A stretch of 64,000 bases of DNA from CAWBLP01 sp963789495 (GTDB lineage Bacteria; Pseudomonadota; Alphaproteobacteria; Acetobacterales; Acetobacteraceae). The position numbers and the translations under genes were made by a program. This document shows positions 19,994-29,224 of this stretch, one piece after another. Position 1 is the stretch's first letter; each line of letters begins with the position of its first letter. Below the pieces are notes generated by a model. It made no database searches. It was not told the origin of the DNA and saw only the letters and a list, made by a program, of their open reading frames with translations. The stretch spans positions 372,001 to 436,000 of the forward strand of contig CAWBLP010000008.1 in the NCBI GenBank assembly GCA_963789495.1. The letters run 5' to 3'.

Positions 19994-22279
19994 CTACCGC
20001 GTCACCGCCTGGTACGCCGCCAGGCAGGCCATATCGACAAGCTGGCTGACGGAGGCATCCATCGACACGATCTGCACCGGTTTCTCCATGCCGATCAGCA
20101 GCGGCCCGATCGTCGTGCCGCCGCCCAGCCGGTGCATCAGCCGCGAGGTGATCAGCGCGGAATGGAGCCCCGGCATCACCAGCACGTTGGCATCGCCGGT
20201 CAGCCTGCAGAACGGATACAGCGCGCGGATCGAGGCATCCAGCGCGACATCCGGATTCATTTCGCCATCATATTCGAAGTCCACCTTGCGCTGATCCAGC
20301 ACCTTCACCGCGTCGCGCATCGGAATCGCGCGATCGTTGGCCGGATCGCCGAACACCGAATTCGACAGCAGCGCGACACGCGGCTCATGGCCGAGATGGC
20401 GCGCGGCCTGTGCGGCGCCGGTTGCGATATCGGCGAGTTCCTCGGCGTTGGGGCGGAAGTGGCGCAGTGTGTCGGTAACAAAGATGGTGCGCCCGCGCAT
20501 GCCGACCAGCAGGGTCAGCCCGAAGGCGATGCTGCCAGGCGTCGGCTCGATCGCGTGGCTGACATCGTCCAGACACACTGCCGCCGATCGAGTCAGGCCG
20601 GTCACCATGGCATCGGCATCGCCTGTTGCCACCATGCAGGCGGCGAACACGTTGCGATCCTGGTTGACCATGCGCTGGCAATCGCGTTGCAGGAAGCCTT
20701 TGCGCTGCAACCGTGCGTAAAGAAAATCCACATACTTGGTGTTGGCGCTGGACAGGCGGGCGTTGTGGATCTCGATCCCGTCCACCATGGCCAGGCCGAG
20801 CCCTGCGAGGGTGGTTGTGACGCGATCTTCGCGGCCGATGAGGACGGGTGTGCCATAGCCGGCATTGCGGAAAGCGACGGCGGCACGGACCGATTTTTCC
20901 TCCTCGCCCTCGGCGAACACCACACGGCGCGGATTGTCGCGCACGCTCTCCATGATCGCATCCAATGCGCCCGCGGTCGGATCCAGCCGGCCCGACAATT
21001 CGCGGGCATAGCGGCGCAGGTCCAGCAACGGCTTGCGCGCCACGCCGGTATCCATCGCCGCACGCGCCACCGCCGGCGCGATCCAGGAGATCAGCCGCGG
21101 GTCGAATGCATTCGGAATGATGTAGTCAGGACCGAAGCTCAGCCGCCGCCCGGTGGAGGCGCTGTGCACCTCATCCGGCACATCCTCACGCGCCAGCTTG
21201 GCCAGCGCCTCGGCCGCGGCGATCTTCATCGCGTCGTTGATCGTGCTGGCGCGAACATCCAGCGCCCCGCGAAAGATATAGGGAAATCCCAGAACGTTGT
21301 TCACCTGATTTGGATAATCGCTCCGACCCGTCGCAATGATCGCGCTCGGCACAGCCTCCCGCGCCTCCTCCGGCGTGATCTCCGGATCAGGATTTGCCAT
21401 GGCGAAGATGATCGGCTTGTCCGCCATCGCGCGTACCATGTCCTGGGTCAGCGCACCCTTCACCGACAGGCCAAACACCACGTCCGCGCCTTCCAGCGCC
21501 TGGGTCAGCGTCCGCGCATTGGTGGCCGCGGCATGGGCGGACTTCCACTGGTTCATGCCATCGGTGCGGCCCTGATAGACCACGCCCTTGGTGTCGCACA
21601 GCACGACATGCTCGGGGCGCATGCCCATCGCCTTCAGCAGTTCGACGCAGGCAATCGCGGCGGCACCTGCGCCGTTCACCACCAGTTTGGTATCCCGCAG
21701 TTCACGTCCCGTCAGGTGGCACGCGTTGATCAGCCCCGCTGCGGCAACGATTGCGGTGCCGTGCTGATCGTCGTGGAACACCGGGATGTCCATCAGCTCG
21801 CGCAGCCGCTGCTCGATGACGAAGCATTCCGGCGCCTTGATGTCTTCCAGGTTGATGCCGCCGAACCCGGCCAGGAAGCGCACCGCGTTGACGATCTCAT
21901 CGACGTCTTCCGAGGCGATTTCCAGATCGATGCCGTCGATGTCGGCAAACCGCTTGAACAGCGCAACCTTGCCTTCCATCACCGGCTTCGACGCAATGGC
22001 GCCGAGGTTGCCCAGCCCCAGCACGGCGGTGCCGTTGGAGACCACGGCAATCATGTTGCCTTTGGTGGTGTAGTCATAGGCGAGGTTGGGATCGCGGGCG
22101 ATATGCAGGCAGGGCTCCGCCACGCCCGGTGAATAGGCGAGCGACAGATCGCGTGCCGTGGTCAGCGGCTTGCTGATGCGGGTTTCCAGTTTGCCGGGAC
22201 GGCCGCTGGCGTGCATGGCCAGCGCCTCTTCGGCCGAGATGCGCGCTGTACGCGTATCGATGCTGCCGCCGTCGGCCAT
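19994..22279 (-). CDS. maeB: NADP-dependent malic enzyme with C-terminal phosphotransacetylase-like domain
   Basis: A 761-residue fusion. The start is the ATG at 22279 behind GGAGGAAACAGCC. Residues 1 to about 430 are the malic enzyme: catalytic Tyr/Lys region SLAYSPGVAEPCLHIA, metal site in FHDDQHGTAIVAAAGLINA, and NADP Rossmann motif VVNGAGAAAIACVELL. The rest is a phosphate acetyltransferase-like domain (RVVFAEGEEEKSVRAAVAF, MVATGDADAMVTGLTRS) that in this family is regulatory (acetyl-CoA sensing) rather than catalytic. The reaction is oxidative decarboxylation of malate to pyruvate with NADPH formation. It stands alone, with a divergent CoA-transferase gene 188 bp away. Confidence 0.95.
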   Translation of the reverse strand: MADGGSIDTRTARISAEEALAMHASGRPGKLETRISKPLTTARDLSLAYSPGVAEPCLHIARDPNLAYDYTTKGNMIAVVSNGTAVLGLGNLGAIASKPVMEGKVALFKRFADIDGIDLEIASEDVDEIVNAVRFLAGFGGINLEDIKAPECFVIEQRLRELMDIPVFHDDQHGTAIVAAAGLINACHLTGRELRDTKLVVNGAGAAAIACVELLKAMGMRPEHVVLCDTKGVVYQGRTDGMNQWKSAHAAATNARTLTQALEGADVVFGLSVKGALTQDMVRAMADKPIIFAMANPDPEITPEEAREAVPSAIIATGRSDYPNQVNNVLGFPYIFRGALDVRASTINDAMKIAAAEALAKLAREDVPDEVHSASTGRRLSFGPDYIIPNAFDPRLISWIAPAVARAAMDTGVARKPLLDLRRYARELSGRLDPTAGALDAIMESVRDNPRRVVFAEGEEEKSVRAAVAFRNAGYGTPVLIGREDRVTTTLAGLGLAMVDGIEIHNARLSSANTKYVDFLYARLQRKGFLQRDCQRMVNQDRNVFAACMVATGDADAMVTGLTRSAAVCLDDVSHAIEPTPGSIAFGLTLLVGMRGRTIFVTDTLRHFRPNAEELADIATGAAQAARHLGHEPRVALLSNSVFGDPANDRAIPMRDAVKVLDQRKVDFEYDGEMNPDVALDASIRALYPFCRLTGDANVLVMPGLHSALITSRLMHRLGGGTTIGPLLIGMEKPVQIVSMDASVSQLVDMACLAAYQAVTR

Positions 22280-22467
22280 GGCTGTTTCCTCCGCTGCTAC
22301 GTTTCTGGCTGTGGTTACGCTATCATGGGCGTGGATGCCCGGAGAGGGAAGTGCCGGATTCGCCACGCGCGAGCGGACGCAAATGCAACTTCGAATTTCC
22401 GATTGCGGCGTGGCACCAGCAGACCCGGTCGCTTGAGTCGCCACGAGGTTCATGCGAGGGAGCAGTC

Positions 22468-23613
22468 ATGACCACGCCACTGCCCCTCGCCGGCCTGCCC
22501 CTCACCGGCCTGCTCGTCGTCTCGCTCGAACAGGCGGTCGCCGCGCCCTATTGCAGTTCCCGCCTGGCGGATGCCGGCGCGCGGGTCATCAAGATCGAAC
22601 GTCCGGAAGGCGATTTCGCCCGCGGCTACGACAAGGCGGCGAACGGCCTGTCCAGCTATTTCGTCTGGCTGAACCGCGGCAAGCAGAGCCTGGTCGCCGA
22701 CATCAAGGCAGCGGAGGACGCGGCGCTGCTGCATCGCATCCTGTCGCGCGCCGACGTATTCATCCAGAACCTGGCACCCGGTGCGGCGGCGCGCTCCGGC
22801 TTCGGCTCCGACGCGCTGCGGGAGAAATATCCGCGCCTGATCACCGTCGATATCTCCGGCTACGGCGATACCGGCGACTACGCAACGATGAAGGCCTACG
22901 ACCTGCTGGTGCAGGCGGAATCCGGCCTGGCAATGATCACCGGCCATCCGGCCGGTCCCGGGCGGGTCGGTGTCTCGGCCTGCGACATCGCCTGCGGCAT
23001 GGCGGCGCATGCCGGCGTGCTGGAGGCGCTGATCCAGCGCGGCATCACCGGCCAGGGCAAGGGGCTGAAGGTCTCGCTGTTCGATGGCATGGCGGATTGG
23101 ATGAACGTTCCACTGCTGTTCTTCGAAGGCACCGGTCGCGCACCGGAACGCCTGGGTCTGGCGCATCCCTCGATCTGCCCGTACGGCGCGTTCACCACCT
23201 CGGATGGCGCGCTGGTGCTGATCGCCATCCAGAACGAACGCGAATGGGTGGAATTCTGCGCGAAGTTCCTCGACGAGCCCGACCTGCCGCTGCGCGAGGG
23301 GTTCCAGACCAACGTGGTCCGTGTCGCCAACCGCCCGATGGTGGATGCGCATATCGGCGCAATGTTTGCGCGGCTGAGCCGCGACCAGGCGGCGGCGAAG
23401 CTGCGCGCGGCCAACACGGCCTATGGGTTCGTCAACGACGTCGCCGCATTCTCCCACCATCCCGCGCTGCGGCGGGCCGAGGTGGCCACCGCGAACGGCC
23501 CGGTATCGATCGCCGCGCCCCCGGTGCTGTTCAGCGATGGTCCGCGTGCGCTGGGGCCGGTGCCGGCGATCGGCGAGCACGCCACCGCGATCCGGGCGGA
23601 GTTTGCCGCCTGA
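22468..23613 (+). CDS. Family III CoA-transferase (CaiB/BaiF type)
   Basis: 381 residues from the ATG at 22468, behind GAGGGAGCAGTC. Signatures of formyl-CoA transferase-like enzymes are LVVSLEQAVAAPYCSSRLADAGA, RVIKIERPEGDFARGYD, WLNRGKQSLVADIK and KAYDLLVQAESGLAMITG, with catalytic Asp145. Family III enzymes move CoA between acyl groups through an aspartyl-CoA anhydride. The substrate is not predictable. It is followed at 173 bp by an RraA/HMG-aldolase-like gene, a pairing that fits degradation of a branched or hydroxylated dicarboxylic acid (inference). Confidence 0.9.
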   Translation: MTTPLPLAGLPLTGLLVVSLEQAVAAPYCSSRLADAGARVIKIERPEGDFARGYDKAANGLSSYFVWLNRGKQSLVADIKAAEDAALLHRILSRADVFIQNLAPGAAARSGFGSDALREKYPRLITVDISGYGDTGDYATMKAYDLLVQAESGLAMITGHPAGPGRVGVSACDIACGMAAHAGVLEALIQRGITGQGKGLKVSLFDGMADWMNVPLLFFEGTGRAPERLGLAHPSICPYGAFTTSDGALVLIAIQNEREWVEFCAKFLDEPDLPLREGFQTNVVRVANRPMVDAHIGAMFARLSRDQAAAKLRAANTAYGFVNDVAAFSHHPALRRAEVATANGPVSIAAPPVLFSDGPRALGPVPAIGEHATAIRAEFAA

Positions 23614-23785
23614 CCCGGGCGGAGTTTCCCTCCTGACACGGCGAGGCCGCGCATCCCACCGCCCGCCGGCTGCGCCCGCTCAACCCGACGTTCTCCGCCG
23701 GTCGGTCGCGCCCCCTGGCCTTCATCGCCTGCGCGACGCAGGATGCCGCCCCGTTTCCTCCGCCCTTCGCAGCACGGAGTCTGCC

Positions 23786-24496
23786 ATGACACTCGACGCC
23801 GGGATCGCCAAGCAACTTGCCACCGTATCGACCGCCACCATCACCACGGTGCTGCTCAAGAAGGGCCTGCGCAATGTGTGGATGCGGGGGCCGAAACCGC
23901 TGCGCGCCGGACTGCCGCGGCTGGTCGGCCGCGCCTTCACCATGCGCTTCGTGCCGGCGCGGGAAGACCTGGCGACGCCGGAATCCTGGTCCTCGCCGCG
24001 TTCCACCCGCGCCGCGATCGAGGACATGCCGGCCGGCTGCATCACCGTGGTGGACGCGATGGGCGTCACCGATGCCGGCATCTTCGGCGACATCCTGTGC
24101 GCCCGCATGCAGAAGCGCGGCGTGTCCGCGCTGGTCACCGACGGCGTGGTGCGCGACGTCGCCGGCGTGCTGGGCACGCAACTGCCAGTGTGGTGCCAGG
24201 GCTGGGCCGCGCCCGCCTCGGTCGCCGGCCTCACCTTCGTCAACTGGCAGGAGCCGATCGCCTGCGGCGGGGTCGCCATCTTCCCCGACGACGTGATCAT
24301 GGTGGACGACGATGGCGCCGTGGTGATCCCGCAGAAGTTGGTCGAGGAGGTGGCCGCCGTCGCCAACGAGCAGGAGCGGATGGAGGAGTGGATCATGACC
24401 GAGGTGAACGGCGGGGCCTCGCTGCCCGGCCTGTATCCGCCGAATGCCGAGAACAAGGTGCGTTACGAGGCCTGGGCGCGCGGTCGCCGCGGCTGA
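23786..24496 (+). CDS. RraA-like / HMG-CHA aldolase family protein
   Basis: 236 residues from the ATG at 23786. The family core is present: DAMGVTDAGIFGDILCARMQKRG and SALVTDGVVRDVAGV, where the G-x-x-G-D and D-G-x-x-R-D segments bind oxyacid and divalent metal in HMG/CHA (4-carboxy-4-hydroxy-2-oxoadipate) aldolases. The long C-terminal helix (EEVAAVANEQERMEEWIM) is usual. It could be a pyruvate-releasing aldolase or a regulator related to RraA (the RNase E inhibitor); the CoA-transferase upstream favours a catabolic role. Confidence 0.83.
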   Translation: MTLDAGIAKQLATVSTATITTVLLKKGLRNVWMRGPKPLRAGLPRLVGRAFTMRFVPAREDLATPESWSSPRSTRAAIEDMPAGCITVVDAMGVTDAGIFGDILCARMQKRGVSALVTDGVVRDVAGVLGTQLPVWCQGWAAPASVAGLTFVNWQEPIACGGVAIFPDDVIMVDDDGAVVIPQKLVEEVAAVANEQERMEEWIMTEVNGGASLPGLYPPNAENKVRYEAWARGRRG

Positions 24497-24509
24497 CCGG
24501 CGCAGCGAC

Positions 24510-24650
24510 ACGGCGCATCCCGCGGTCACGTCGGCCGAACTGGCAGACCTGATGCCGGGCGTGGAGGTGTTGCAGGATTGGCGCGGACCGGAGCATCTGG
24601 AGACACAGCGCCGTCAGGTGATCGCATTCCTGCAGCGCCACACATCGTGA
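24510..24650 (+). pseudogene. C-terminal remnant resembling an alpha/beta-hydrolase end
   Basis: A short frame ends ...SAELADLMPGVEVLQDWRGPEHLETQRRQVIAFLQRHTS, which reads like the last strand and helix of an alpha/beta-hydrolase (the piece after the catalytic His). Nothing upstream matches the rest of such a protein; that position is taken by the RraA-like gene. I take it as a gene stump left by a deletion, adjacent to a hairpin repeat and an insertion sequence. Low certainty because only about 40 residues are involved. Confidence 0.35.
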
Positions 24651-24687
24651 ACGGAGTTTCGCGACCTGTCCCACGCATCCGCGTTTG

Positions 24688-24744
24688 TGGTGGGGCAGCA
24701 AGCGTCGGGGCTTTGCCCCGGACCCCATCAAGGGGCTTTGCCCC
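24688..24744 (+). repeat. Dispersed multi-hairpin element, copy B (left part; right part 26064-26215)
   Basis: Left fragment of the hairpin element: GGTGGGGCAGCAAGCGTC, the CGGGGCTTTGCCCCG hairpin, then GGACCCCATCAA and the start of hairpin 2. It breaks where the IS4-family element begins and resumes at 26064 with GGGGCTTTGCCCCCTGGACC, AAAGGCTCGCCTTT, CCAAGGGCCGGGCCCTTGG, GGCAGCGCCCCTTGA and GGGGGCGACGCCCCC, ending near 26215 in GCGTCCCACCACC. Confidence 0.8.
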
Positions 24745-26063
24745 ATGTGCGCGAATCTAACGCTTGCGCGGTCACGGGGTGGTACGATTCCAAGCTTGGA
24801 TGCCCCGCGCATCCTCCCTGCGTTCTGGTGAATGGACAGCGATCGTCGCGTCGCTGGCCAGGATTGTCGACCTCGAGGCCACGGCGCGCCAGTTCAAAGC
24901 ACTGGTGCGCCGGCGCAAGATCCGCTCGGCGGAGGCGTTGCTGCGTCTGGCGCTGATGTGGGGTCCGGGCGGGCAGTCGTTTCGCGCCGCGGCGGCGCTG
25001 GCCGGGGATGCCGGCATCGCCGATCTGTCGGACAAGGCGGTCGAAGGGCGGTTGCGCAAGATGGGCGACTGGCTGGCGCATATGCTGGCGGCGCTGCTGG
25101 CCGATCGTCTGCACCGGCCCAGCGGCAGTGGGCTGCACCTGTCGCTGGTGGACGGCTCGGTGATCTGCGCGCCAGGCAAGGGCCAGGACTGGCGGCTGCA
25201 CGCGCGCTACGACCCCGCGCGTGGGCGCTTCGCCGACCTGGCGCTGACCACGACCCGCGAGGCCGAAGCTACCGGACGGACGCGGATCTGTTCCGGCAGC
25301 ATCCTCATCATGGACCGCGGCTATGCGCGGGTGCGGAACTTCAAGGAAGTGCTGGGGCGTGGCGCCGACTTCGTCACGCGGATCAGCTGGGGATCGGTGA
25401 AGCTGTATGACGCAGCGGGCGCGCGCATTGATGTGGCGGCGCTGCTGGCCGGGACCACCGAACCGCGCGAGGTCGCGGTCTGGATCAAGGGTATTCCACG
25501 CGGCCTTCGCCTGGTGATCCAGCCACTGCCGCCCGAGGATGCAGCGCGCCAGCGTGCCAAGCGGACGCGCAAGGCCAACAAGAAGAGCCAGCAGATCCAG
25601 CCGCGCACCGTGCTCGCGGCTGGGTTTCTGATGCTGATCACCTCGCTGCCGGATGCAGCGCAGCCGATGGCGCAGGTGGCCGCGCTCTACCGGCATCGCT
25701 GGCAGGTGGAGATCGGCATCAAGCGGCTGAAGAGCCTGGGCGGGCTGGACCAACTGCCATGTGCTGATCCGGTGCTGGCGCGAAGCTGGCTGCTGGCGCA
25801 GCTGATCGCCGCGGTGCTGACCGACGATCTCGCCAACGAGATCGTCGGTTTTCCCCCCTCGGCCTGACCAGACGCAGCCTGCGCCGCAAACGCTGTGGCG
25901 GGCTTGGGACACCGCCAGGGAGATCCTGCGTGGCGCGATCCTGCCACGACCCAGACTACGAACCCCGGCCGCCTTGGCGATATTCCGCCACCGCCTTGCC
26001 GAAGCGCCGAGACGCCGCACGCTCCAGGCCCACGAGCTCAGGCCCCCGTAAGTTCGCGCGTAT
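24745..26063 (+). mobile_element. IS4-family insertion sequence (about 1319 bp) with a hairpin as its target duplication
   Basis: A single transposase gene is bounded by imperfect inverted ends (left ATGTGCGCGAA, right end complement ATACGCGCGAA). The 13-bp sequence GGGGCTTTGCCCC is present on both sides (24732-24744 and 26064-26076), which fits the 10-13-bp target duplications of IS4 elements. The duplicated target is itself hairpin 2 of the dispersed repeat; because it is palindromic and flanks the termini, the exact boundary could be off by a few bases. Confidence 0.82.
24800..26051 (+). CDS. IS4-family DDE transposase, C-terminus frameshifted
   Basis: The frame from ATG 24800 carries an IS4-type DDE core: SLVDGSVICAPGKGQ (Asp), GSILIMDRGYARVRNFKEV (Asp) and YRHRWQVEIGIKRLKSLGG (Y-R-x-R-W-x-x-E, the IS4 signature). 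It stops at 25867, just after a run of six C (25853-25858). Removing one C extends the protein by about 62 residues (PRPDQTQPAPQTLWRAWD onward) to a TAA at 26049-26051, close to the IS end. An overcalled homopolymer is the simplest reading. A real truncation is possible; no classical slippery heptamer was found. Confidence 0.85.
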
Positions 26064-26337
26064 GGGGCTTTGCCCCCTGGACCGCCAGCAAAGGCTCGCC
26101 TTTGCAATCGGATACGGTTCCAAGGGCCGGGCCCTTGGCGGGGATTCGAGCGGCAGCGCCCCTTGATGGGGGTTCGGGGGCGACGCCCCCGATTCTTCCT
26201 GCGTCCCACCACCAGAGCGGATGCATGGCAGGGACTGCGGAACGCCGTGTAGTTTCGGCGAACGCCGAACCGATTGGCCACTCCGCTGGCCGTCGGGGGA
26301 CGTAGTCTCGCCACCCATCGTTGGAGGAGAGCCGGTC

Positions 26338-26931
26338 ATGTTCGCTGTGCTGTTCGAGGTGGAGCCACGCGCGGACCGCTGGGACGACTATCTGCACCAT
26401 GCCGCAGCGCTGCGGCCGGAACTGCAGCGGATTGACGGGTTCCTCGACAATCGCCGCTTTCGCAGCCGCCGCCATGACGGCCGACTGCTGTCGCTGTCGC
26501 TATGGCGCGACGAAAAATCGGTAATCCGTTGGCGCGCGCATGGCGGCCATCACGCGATCCAGGCCGCCGGCCGCAACCAGGTGTTCCGCGACTATCATCT
26601 GCGCGTGGGCGAGGTGGTGCGCGACAATGGCGCCGCTCTGCCGCAGTCCCGCCTGGACGAAACCGAGATCGGTGCCGCGCGTGGCGTCAGCATTCTGGAG
26701 ATGCCGTCCCAGGACTCGCCGCCGCAAACGAACGGGCTGGTGGACTGGGACATGTTCGACGGCATTACCCATCCGCAGGAGAAACTGCTGCTGCTGTCCT
26801 GGCGCGACGCGACCGCGATGCAGGCTGCGGTGGATCCGCCTTCGTCACGACGACTGGATGTCCGCATCGTGCGCGATTACGGGTTGCGCGAGCGCGCCGA
26901 AGCACCGCAGTTTCATCCTCCGGTGGCGTAG
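26338..26931 (+). CDS. Antibiotic biosynthesis monooxygenase (ABM) domain protein
   Basis: 197 residues from the ATG at 26338, behind GGAGGAGAGCC. The N-terminal 100 residues match the ABM dimeric alpha/beta-barrel pattern (MFAVLFEVEPRADRWDDYLHHAAALRPELQRIDGFLDNRRF, LLSLSLWRDEKSVIRWRAHGGHH). The second half repeats the fold loosely (LLLLSWRDATAMQAAVDPP), so it may be a tandem ABM protein. Such proteins are small cofactor-free oxygenases or heme-type monooxygenases, or have no known activity. It stands alone 186 bp before a GST gene. Confidence 0.75.
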   Translation: MFAVLFEVEPRADRWDDYLHHAAALRPELQRIDGFLDNRRFRSRRHDGRLLSLSLWRDEKSVIRWRAHGGHHAIQAAGRNQVFRDYHLRVGEVVRDNGAALPQSRLDETEIGAARGVSILEMPSQDSPPQTNGLVDWDMFDGITHPQEKLLLLSWRDATAMQAAVDPPSSRRLDVRIVRDYGLRERAEAPQFHPPVA

Positions 26932-27116
26932 CGCACCGGCGCTGTCCGCGCACCTCGGAACGATTGCGACAACGCTGCGTTGTCATCATCCCGCGGCCGC
27001 AGCCGTGACCTTCGTCGCTGCCTGCCGACAGTTGCGAATTGACGAATGCCGGAGATCACACCTGGCCGCACGCGTGCCAATATCGGATGCAGCCTTCGCT
27101 GCAAGGGAGTTTGCCG

Positions 27117-27759
27117 ATGACCGACGAACTGGTCTTTTACACCAATCCCATGTCGCGCGGCCGGATCGTCCGCTGGATGCTGGAGGAGATCGGCCAGCCG
27201 TACCGGACCGAGTTGCTGGAGTACGGCACGACGATGAAGGCGCCCGCCTATCTCGCGATCAATCCGATGGGCAAGGTGCCCGCGATCCGGCATGGCGACA
27301 CGGTTGTCACCGAATCAGCGGCGATCTGCGCCTATCTCGCCGATGCGTTCCCACAGTCCGGCCTGGCACCCGCGGCGGGCGATCGGCTGCGTGGCCCGTA
27401 TTATCGCTGGCTGTTCTTTGGCGCCGGTCCGCTGGAAGCCGCCGCCAGCAACAAGGCGCTTGGCTTCGTTGTGCCCGAGGGGCGCGAACGCATGATCGGC
27501 TACGGCCAGTACCGATGACGTGATGAACCTGCTCGACGCCACCCTGGCGACGCGCGACTACCTGGTGGGCGATAGCTTCACCGCCGCCGATCTGTATGTC
27601 GGCTGCCAACTCGCGTTCGGCATGCAGTTCGGCACGATCGACAAGCGTCCGGCATTCGAACCCTATGTTCAGCGCATCACGGCGCGTCCTGCCGCCGAGC
27701 AGGCACGCAAGCTCGACGACGCAGCGATGCCGCAACAGCCGGGTGCAACGTCGGGCTGA
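27117..27759 (+). CDS. Glutathione S-transferase, one-base frameshift near residue 133
   Basis: The start is the ATG at 27117 behind AAGGGAG. Residues 1-80 are a clear GST N-domain (LVFYTNPMSRGRIVRWMLEEIG, INPMGKVPAIRHGDTVVTESAAICAYLADAF). The frame stops at 27518 after GRERMIGYGQYR. Removing one C of the CC at 27512-27513 gives YGQYDDVMNLLDATLATRDYLVGDSFTAADLYVG and runs to 27759, a normal 213-residue GST. The C-domain N-capping box (FTAADLYVG) is conserved, so the gene is probably intact in the organism and the indel an error. Function: glutathione conjugation or isomerisation of an unknown electrophile. Confidence 0.82.
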
Positions 27760-27782
27760 GTGCGTTCCACGCCCTGCAGCAC

Positions 27783-28078
27783 GCGTGGTGGTTGGACGCA
27801 GCAAGCGGCGGGGCTTTGCCCCGAACCCCACCAGGAGGCGTCGCCTCCTGGACCTCCAGCAAAGGCTCGCCTTTGCAATCGGATTCGGTTTGGGGTGGGG
27901 AGGAGGCGTGACGGCCTCGGACCCGGGCAATATCGCGGAAGAGCCCCCTCCTCACCCCAAACAGGTTCGCCTCCAAGGGCCGGGCCTTTGGCGGGGATTT
28001 CTAGGGGCAGCGCCCCTTGATGGGGGTTCGGGGGCGGCGCCCCCGTCGCTTGCCGCATCCCACCACAAAGCGGGATAC
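27783..28078 (+). repeat. Dispersed multi-hairpin element, copy C (complete, about 296 bp)
   Basis: The best complete copy. Outer ends are inverted (GTGGTGG...GACGCAGCAAGCGGCGGGG on the left, the complement of CGTCGCTTGCCGCATCCCACCAC on the right). Between them come CGGGGCTTTGCCCCG, CCAGGAGGCGTCGCCTCCTGG, AAAGGCTCGCCTTT-GCAATCG, a long-range pair GGTTTGGGGTGGGGAGGA with CCTCCTCACCCCAAAC, CCAAGGGCCGGGCCTTTGG, AGGGGCAGCGCCCCTT and GGGGGCGGCGCCCCC. Hairpin 2 (AGGAGGC...GCCTCCT) differs from other copies by compensating changes, so the fold rather than the sequence is kept. Confidence 0.85.
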
Positions 28079-28089
28079 GTAGCACCGGC

Positions 28090-29224
28090 TCAGTACATGC
28101 CGCCGCGGGCGGCCACCGGCCAGAGACACTCGACGCGACCGTTACGCACACCAACATACCAGTCGTAGCGGTCCACGGTCGGATCGCAATGTCCGGGGAT
28201 CAGGCGGAGCTTTTCGCCGAGCTTCGGGGAAGTGGTTTCAGATGCAACGTTGAGTTTGCCGTGTTCGTCGGAGGCGCCGGCGTATTGCAGATCCGGACGT
28301 TGCCACACCGTCGGCAGGCCGGAATCGACGGCGACCGCCTTGTGCCCGGCATCCAGCACCGCGACGCCTGGCTGCGCCGCGCTCATCACGGTGGACAGCA
28401 CGAACAGCGCGTGACGGAAGGTGCCGACCGGAGCGCCGGATTTATCGAGGTTGCGCGCATAATCCGCATCCATGAACACGTAGCTGCCGGCCTGGATCTC
28501 ATTGTAGACGCCGGAGGCGGATTTCGAACTCGAACGTTCCGGTGCCGGCGCCGCCGACGATCGGACACTCCAGCCCTTGCTGGCGCAGTTGCTCCACGGT
28601 GCGGCGGGAGGCATCCACCGCGTGGTCGATCATGGCATGGCGTTCGGCCGGCGTGCGCTTGTGCTGAGCGCTGCCGTGATAGGCCTGCAGCCCGCCGAAG
28701 ATCAGGTGTTTCGAGCCGGCGATGCGCTGCGCCAGCGCGACGGCGTCGGGGCCTGGCGCGACGCCACAGCGGCCGGCACCGACATCGATCTCCACGAGCA
28801 CCGACAGGCGCATCCCGGCATCCGCGGCGGCGGCCTCGCAGGCGGCGACCTGCGCGGCGTCGTCGGCGCAGACTGCAACTTTGGCAATGGTCGCCAACCC
28901 GCAGAGTCGCGACAGCTTGGCGGCGCCCACCACCTCATTGCTGACCAGGATGTCGGGGATGCCGCCCCAGGCCAGAACCTCGGCTTCCGCCACCTTCTGC
29001 ACGCATTGGCCGACGGCGCCGCGTGCCATCTGCAGCTTGGCGATCACCGGTGATTTGTGGGTCTTGGCATGTGCCCGCAGCTTGGTCCCGGTCGGTGCCA
29101 GCAAGGCCGCCATGCGATCGAGATTGGCTTCGAACGCGTCCAGGTCGATGACCAGCGCGGGGGTGTCGATCTCGTCTTCCCGCATGCCGGGTGTTGCCGG
29201 GGGTGGCTGCAGCATGATGGTCAT
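28090..29224 (-). CDS. DSD1-family PLP enzyme (D-threonine aldolase / D-serine dehydratase type), one-base frameshift
   Basis: The N-terminal alanine-racemase-like PLP barrel is clear: DEIDTPALVIDLDAFEANL, then KLRAHAKTHKSPVIAKLQM with the PLP lysine in the AKTHK context, and VLVEIDVGAGRCGV. After GGAGTGTFEFE the frame is lost; removing one A of the TTT run at 28522-28524 (plus strand) continues ESASGVYNEIQAGSYVFMDADYARNL and the C-terminal domain with the metal-binding His/Cys region (LIPGHCDPTVDRYDWYVGVRNGRVE). The full protein is about 377 residues, normal for D-threonine aldolases. It overlaps a truncated frame upstream by ATGA. Probable reaction: cleavage of a D-beta-hydroxy amino acid to glycine and aldehyde. 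Confidence 0.85.

Noticed and set aside
27783..28078. CRISPR array or attC-type cassette array in the hairpin-rich repeat
   Set aside because: There are no equal-length direct repeats with spacers, no cas or integrase genes, and the hairpins differ from each other within one copy.
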